A program made the position numbers and the translations under genes. This document shows, piece after piece, positions 6,753 to 8,956 of a DNA stretch of 8,956 nucleotides (position 1 is its first letter; the number at the start of each line of letters is the position of its first letter). The DNA is taken from positions 1 to 8,956 of the forward strand of contig JAADDB010000173.1 of NCBI GenBank assembly GCA_013154135.1, read 5' to 3'. The DNA comes from Chloroflexota bacterium. GTDB taxonomy: Bacteria; Chloroflexota; Anaerolineae; JAADDB01. The notes beneath the pieces were generated by a model, which saw nothing but the letters and a program-made list of their open reading frames with translations, made no database searches and was not told the origin of the DNA.

Positions 6753-8728
6753 CCCGCGAGCGGAAGGTCCCCATCGCGCTTGTGTGGATTCCTGCGTGGC
6801 TCATCCTGTGGGCCTGGCATGTGGGCACGCTGGACAAGGTGCCGGCGGGTTTTTTCCACGATGAGGCGTTCAACGCACTGGACGCGCTCCACCTGCCCGA
6901 CATGGGTTGGCCCCTCTTCCTCCCCGGCAATTTCGGCCGGGAGCCTTTGTTGGTGTACTGGATGGCCGCGGCTATGAAGGTGTTCGGTCCTTCCATGTGG
7001 AGCGCGCGCTTGCCCGTGGCCCTGGCCTGGGGTCTGACTATGCCCGCGCTGTACTGGTTGGCCCGGGAACTCTTCCCGCGCCGCGGCCGACTTTTGCCCC
7101 TGCTGACCTTGTCCCTCGCGCTGACATCCCTGTGGTACGCGATACCCGCCCACTGCGCCCTGCGCACCAACCTGTTTGTCCTCAGTGAGATCCTCTTCCT
7201 CGCTGCCCTGTGGCGTGGGTGGAACCGGCAATGTCCCCACTGGGGTCTGGTCGCGGGGTTCTTCTGGGGGCTGAGTTTTTACACGTACCTGGCCAACCGG
7301 CTGCTCCCCCTCGTCTTCCTCTTCTTCCCCCTTCTCCGGTGGCGAGAGGCCAAGAAGACCCCACGCGTGCGGAAACTCCTCCTGGTGACGGTGGTCGTGG
7401 CCTTGGTGGTGATGTCGCCCCTCCTCCTCTACTTCGCGCACCACCCGCAGGATTTCCTCCTCCGCACGAGTCAGGTGGCCCTGGTCGGCGGTCAGGGGCA
7501 TGTGGATTCGCCCAGCCGCTGGCAGGGGTTGGCGGAGAACACGGTCCGGGTGCTGGGGATGTTCTTCTGGCACGGGGATGAAAACCCCCGGAACAACGTG
7601 CCCGGCCGCCCCTTGCTGACGTGGTGGAGCTTCCCCCTGGCCCTGGTCGCCCTTGGATGGACCCTGCGCCGCCGGGATGCCCGGGGGCTCTTCCTCTTCT
7701 GGTGGATGGGGGTGATGCTCTTGCCCACGCTCCTGAGCGAGTTCGCACCCAACTTCCAGCGAGCGATGGGCGCGTTTCCCCCGGTTGTTCTCCTGTTGGC
7801 GTGGGCCGGGGATGAGGTGGTGCGAAGACGTCCGCGCGGGCGCGCGGGATGGGCGGTAGCCGCGCTGGTGGGCCTCCTCTTCCTCCTGGAAAGCGTCCAC
7901 GGGCTGATTGCATTCCAGCGCTGGGCCCGATTGCCCGCGCTGTTCTACGCGTTCGATGAGGGGCTCACCCACATCGGCCGGTATGTCACGGCCCACCCAC
8001 CCCAGGATGATGTGGTCTATCTCTCGCCCCGGGATTTCTCCCATCCCACGGTGCGTTTTTTCCTGGAGAAGGCCCCCCTTCCGGCCCCATTGCGTCAACG
8101 ACTGCGCTCCTTCGACGCACGCCATGTGCTGGTCGCTTCGCCTCAGGAGGATGCCCGGTATATCACGATTGTGCACGAGGAGGTGCGGTTCGAGCTCATG
8201 GCGCCCTGGCTTTGGCCGGAGGGAGGCTTTCACGTGGTGCAGACGTTCCACGACCGCGTGGGAGCACCGTACGCCCGGGTCTACCGGGTGCCGGCCCACA
8301 CGCAGCTCCGACAGCCCCTGTGGCCCCAGGACGCGCGCTGGGAGGACCACATCCGCCTGGTGGGGGCCGATCCCATTCAATGCTGTGTCTACCGGCCCGG
8401 CGACATCATCTACCTCCAGTTGTGGTGGACCGCGGATGGGGGAAGGCCGAGCCACGCGTGGACGGTGTTTACCCATCTGCTGAACGAGCGGGGGGAGTTG
8501 GTGGCCGGCAAGGATTGTGAGCCGGGTTGTGGGAGTTACCCCACAACCCGGTGGCATCCGGGCGAAGTGGTAGTCGCGGAATACCAGATCCTCATCCCGC
8601 GCGGGACTCCACCGGGCCGGTACACGCTGGAGGTAGGGCTCTACGATTGGCGCACAGGCCGCCGTTTGCCCCTAGCAGGGCAAGACCGCGACGCCTGGGT
8701 GGTGGGAGAAGTAACGATTGACGATTAA
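6749..8728 (+). CDS. GT39/ArnT-like membrane glycosyltransferase with C-terminal beta-sandwich module
   Basis: The protein has 659 residues. The GT-C acidic motif FFHDEAFNALDA (35-46) sits in the first outer loop, followed by GREPLLVYWM (63-72) and a SARLPVALAW segment (85-94), as in ArnT/PMT-like family 39 enzymes that use polyprenyl-phosphate sugars. About ten membrane segments cover residues 8-385. A soluble outer region (about 395-525) and one beta-sandwich module (about 530-659), homologous to the two in the DUF2142-like protein, follow. The ATG at 6749 overlaps the methyltransferase stop as ATGA, with GAGG two to three bases upstream, so translation is probably coupled. The last codons (VTIDD) and the stop come from a heptamer repeat array, so the true C-terminus was probably replaced. 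A 12-bp perfect hairpin lies inside the gene at 8522-8551. Confidence 0.87.
   Translation: MTRERKVPIALVWIPAWLILWAWHVGTLDKVPAGFFHDEAFNALDALHLPDMGWPLFLPGNFGREPLLVYWMAAAMKVFGPSMWSARLPVALAWGLTMPALYWLARELFPRRGRLLPLLTLSLALTSLWYAIPAHCALRTNLFVLSEILFLAALWRGWNRQCPHWGLVAGFFWGLSFYTYLANRLLPLVFLFFPLLRWREAKKTPRVRKLLLVTVVVALVVMSPLLLYFAHHPQDFLLRTSQVALVGGQGHVDSPSRWQGLAENTVRVLGMFFWHGDENPRNNVPGRPLLTWWSFPLALVALGWTLRRRDARGLFLFWWMGVMLLPTLLSEFAPNFQRAMGAFPPVVLLLAWAGDEVVRRRPRGRAGWAVAALVGLLFLLESVHGLIAFQRWARLPALFYAFDEGLTHIGRYVTAHPPQDDVVYLSPRDFSHPTVRFFLEKAPLPAPLRQRLRSFDARHVLVASPQEDARYITIVHEEVRFELMAPWLWPEGGFHVVQTFHDRVGAPYARVYRVPAHTQLRQPLWPQDARWEDHIRLVGADPIQCCVYRPGDIIYLQLWWTADGGRPSHAWTVFTHLLNERGELVAGKDCEPGCGSYPTTRWHPGEVVVAEYQILIPRGTPPGRYTLEVGLYDWRTGRRLPLAGQDRDAWVVGEVTIDD
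8522..8551 (+). repeat. Perfect 12-bp inverted repeat inside the last gene
   Basis: CCGGGTTGTGGG (8522-8533) pairs with CCCACAACCCGG (8540-8551) around the 6-base loop AGTTAC, with an additional G-U pair outside. It falls in the conserved part of the beta-sandwich module (residues about 592-601). The protein alignment has no gap there, so it does not look like an inserted element. No T tract follows. Confidence 0.85.
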
Positions 8729-8910
8729 TGAGTAACGATTAAGGGGGTGGGCTGAAGGGCAAGGTTGGCCGGGGTGGGTGAGGTTCTGGGGAGTGAAGAG
8801 TAACGATTGACGATTAACGATTAAGGGGAATCGGCGGGAGAATGAGGTCGGCTTGGATAGGCGGAGAGCCTAACGCATAACGAGTAACGATTAACGATTG
8901 ACGATTAAGG
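8712..8910 (+). repeat. Right arm of the long inverted repeat: three heptamer arrays
   Basis: Plus-strand heptamer arrays lie at 8712-8744, 8801-8824 and 8871-8910, separated by GC-rich spacers. The block pairs in inverted orientation with 174-367: 8796-8852 with 214-270 at one mismatch in 57, 8871-8890 with 178-197 exactly, and 8767-8790 with 276-299 at one mismatch. The last array also continues as an exact direct copy (8878-8910) of 54-86. The first array overlaps the 3' end of the last gene and supplies its stop codon. Confidence 0.88.
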
Positions 8911-8956
8911 GGTCGGCCCCGGGTCGGAATCGGCCGGAAGGGGTAAGGATCAGGAC
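8911..8956. other. Right edge, no recognised feature
   Basis: This is a GC-rich stretch with short CGG/CCG repeats but no gene start, terminator T tract or heptamer unit. No intrinsic terminator for the operon is visible before the window ends. Confidence 0.3.

Noticed and set aside
6683..8557. Minus-strand open frame of 624 codons
   Set aside because: Antisense of the GT39-like gene, with the same pattern of low-complexity E/G/H/Q-rich translation.

Overview
The window looks like chromosomal DNA of a GC-rich, probably thermophilic member of the Chloroflexota (Anaerolineae/Thermoflexia-like). This is an inference from three things: a GC-rich coding style, a PIN-TRAM/cysS/rlmB housekeeping cluster, and large GT-C-type membrane proteins with C-terminal beta-sandwich modules, a combination I associate with that phylum. 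No 16S or other decisive marker is present, so the placement is tentative.

Layout: bases 1-688 hold no credible protein gene. Bases 1-367 are a mosaic of short palindromes (88-168) and arrays of a 7-base repeat (consensus TAACGAT and variants). A good sigma70-type promoter (383-411) follows, then a possibly structured leader RNA ending at a candidate intrinsic terminator (about 531-554), then an AT-richer stretch up to the first gene. From 689 to 8728 six genes run on the plus strand with almost no gaps: a membrane-anchored PIN-TRAM protein (YacL-like), cysteinyl-tRNA synthetase (cysS), a 23S rRNA 2'-O-methyltransferase of the TrmH/RlmB type, a DUF2142/GT-C-like polytopic membrane protein with two beta-sandwich modules, a small class I SAM methyltransferase, and a GT39-like membrane glycosyltransferase with one more copy of the same module. 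From cysS onward the junctions are TGAG-ATG, a 17-base overlap, GTGA and ATGA, so the block is very probably one translationally coupled operon. Bases 8712-8956 again carry heptamer arrays.

How the genes fit together: the first three are RNA-metabolism and translation genes whose relative order matches the yacL...cysS...rlmB stretch of Firmicutes, with the intervening genes missing. The last three look like a surface-glycan or lipid-linked-sugar module attached to the 3' end of the housekeeping transcript.

The most unusual structure is the pair of heptamer-repeat blocks. The left block (174-367) is an inverted copy of the right block (about 8712-8897), with three arrays in register on each side, so a roughly 190-bp inverted repeat encloses the whole operon. 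A further 33-nt sequence (54-86) is repeated exactly in direct orientation at 8878-8910. Because 7 is not a multiple of 3, these arrays place stop codons in all three frames, and the last gene takes its final codons and its stop from one of them.
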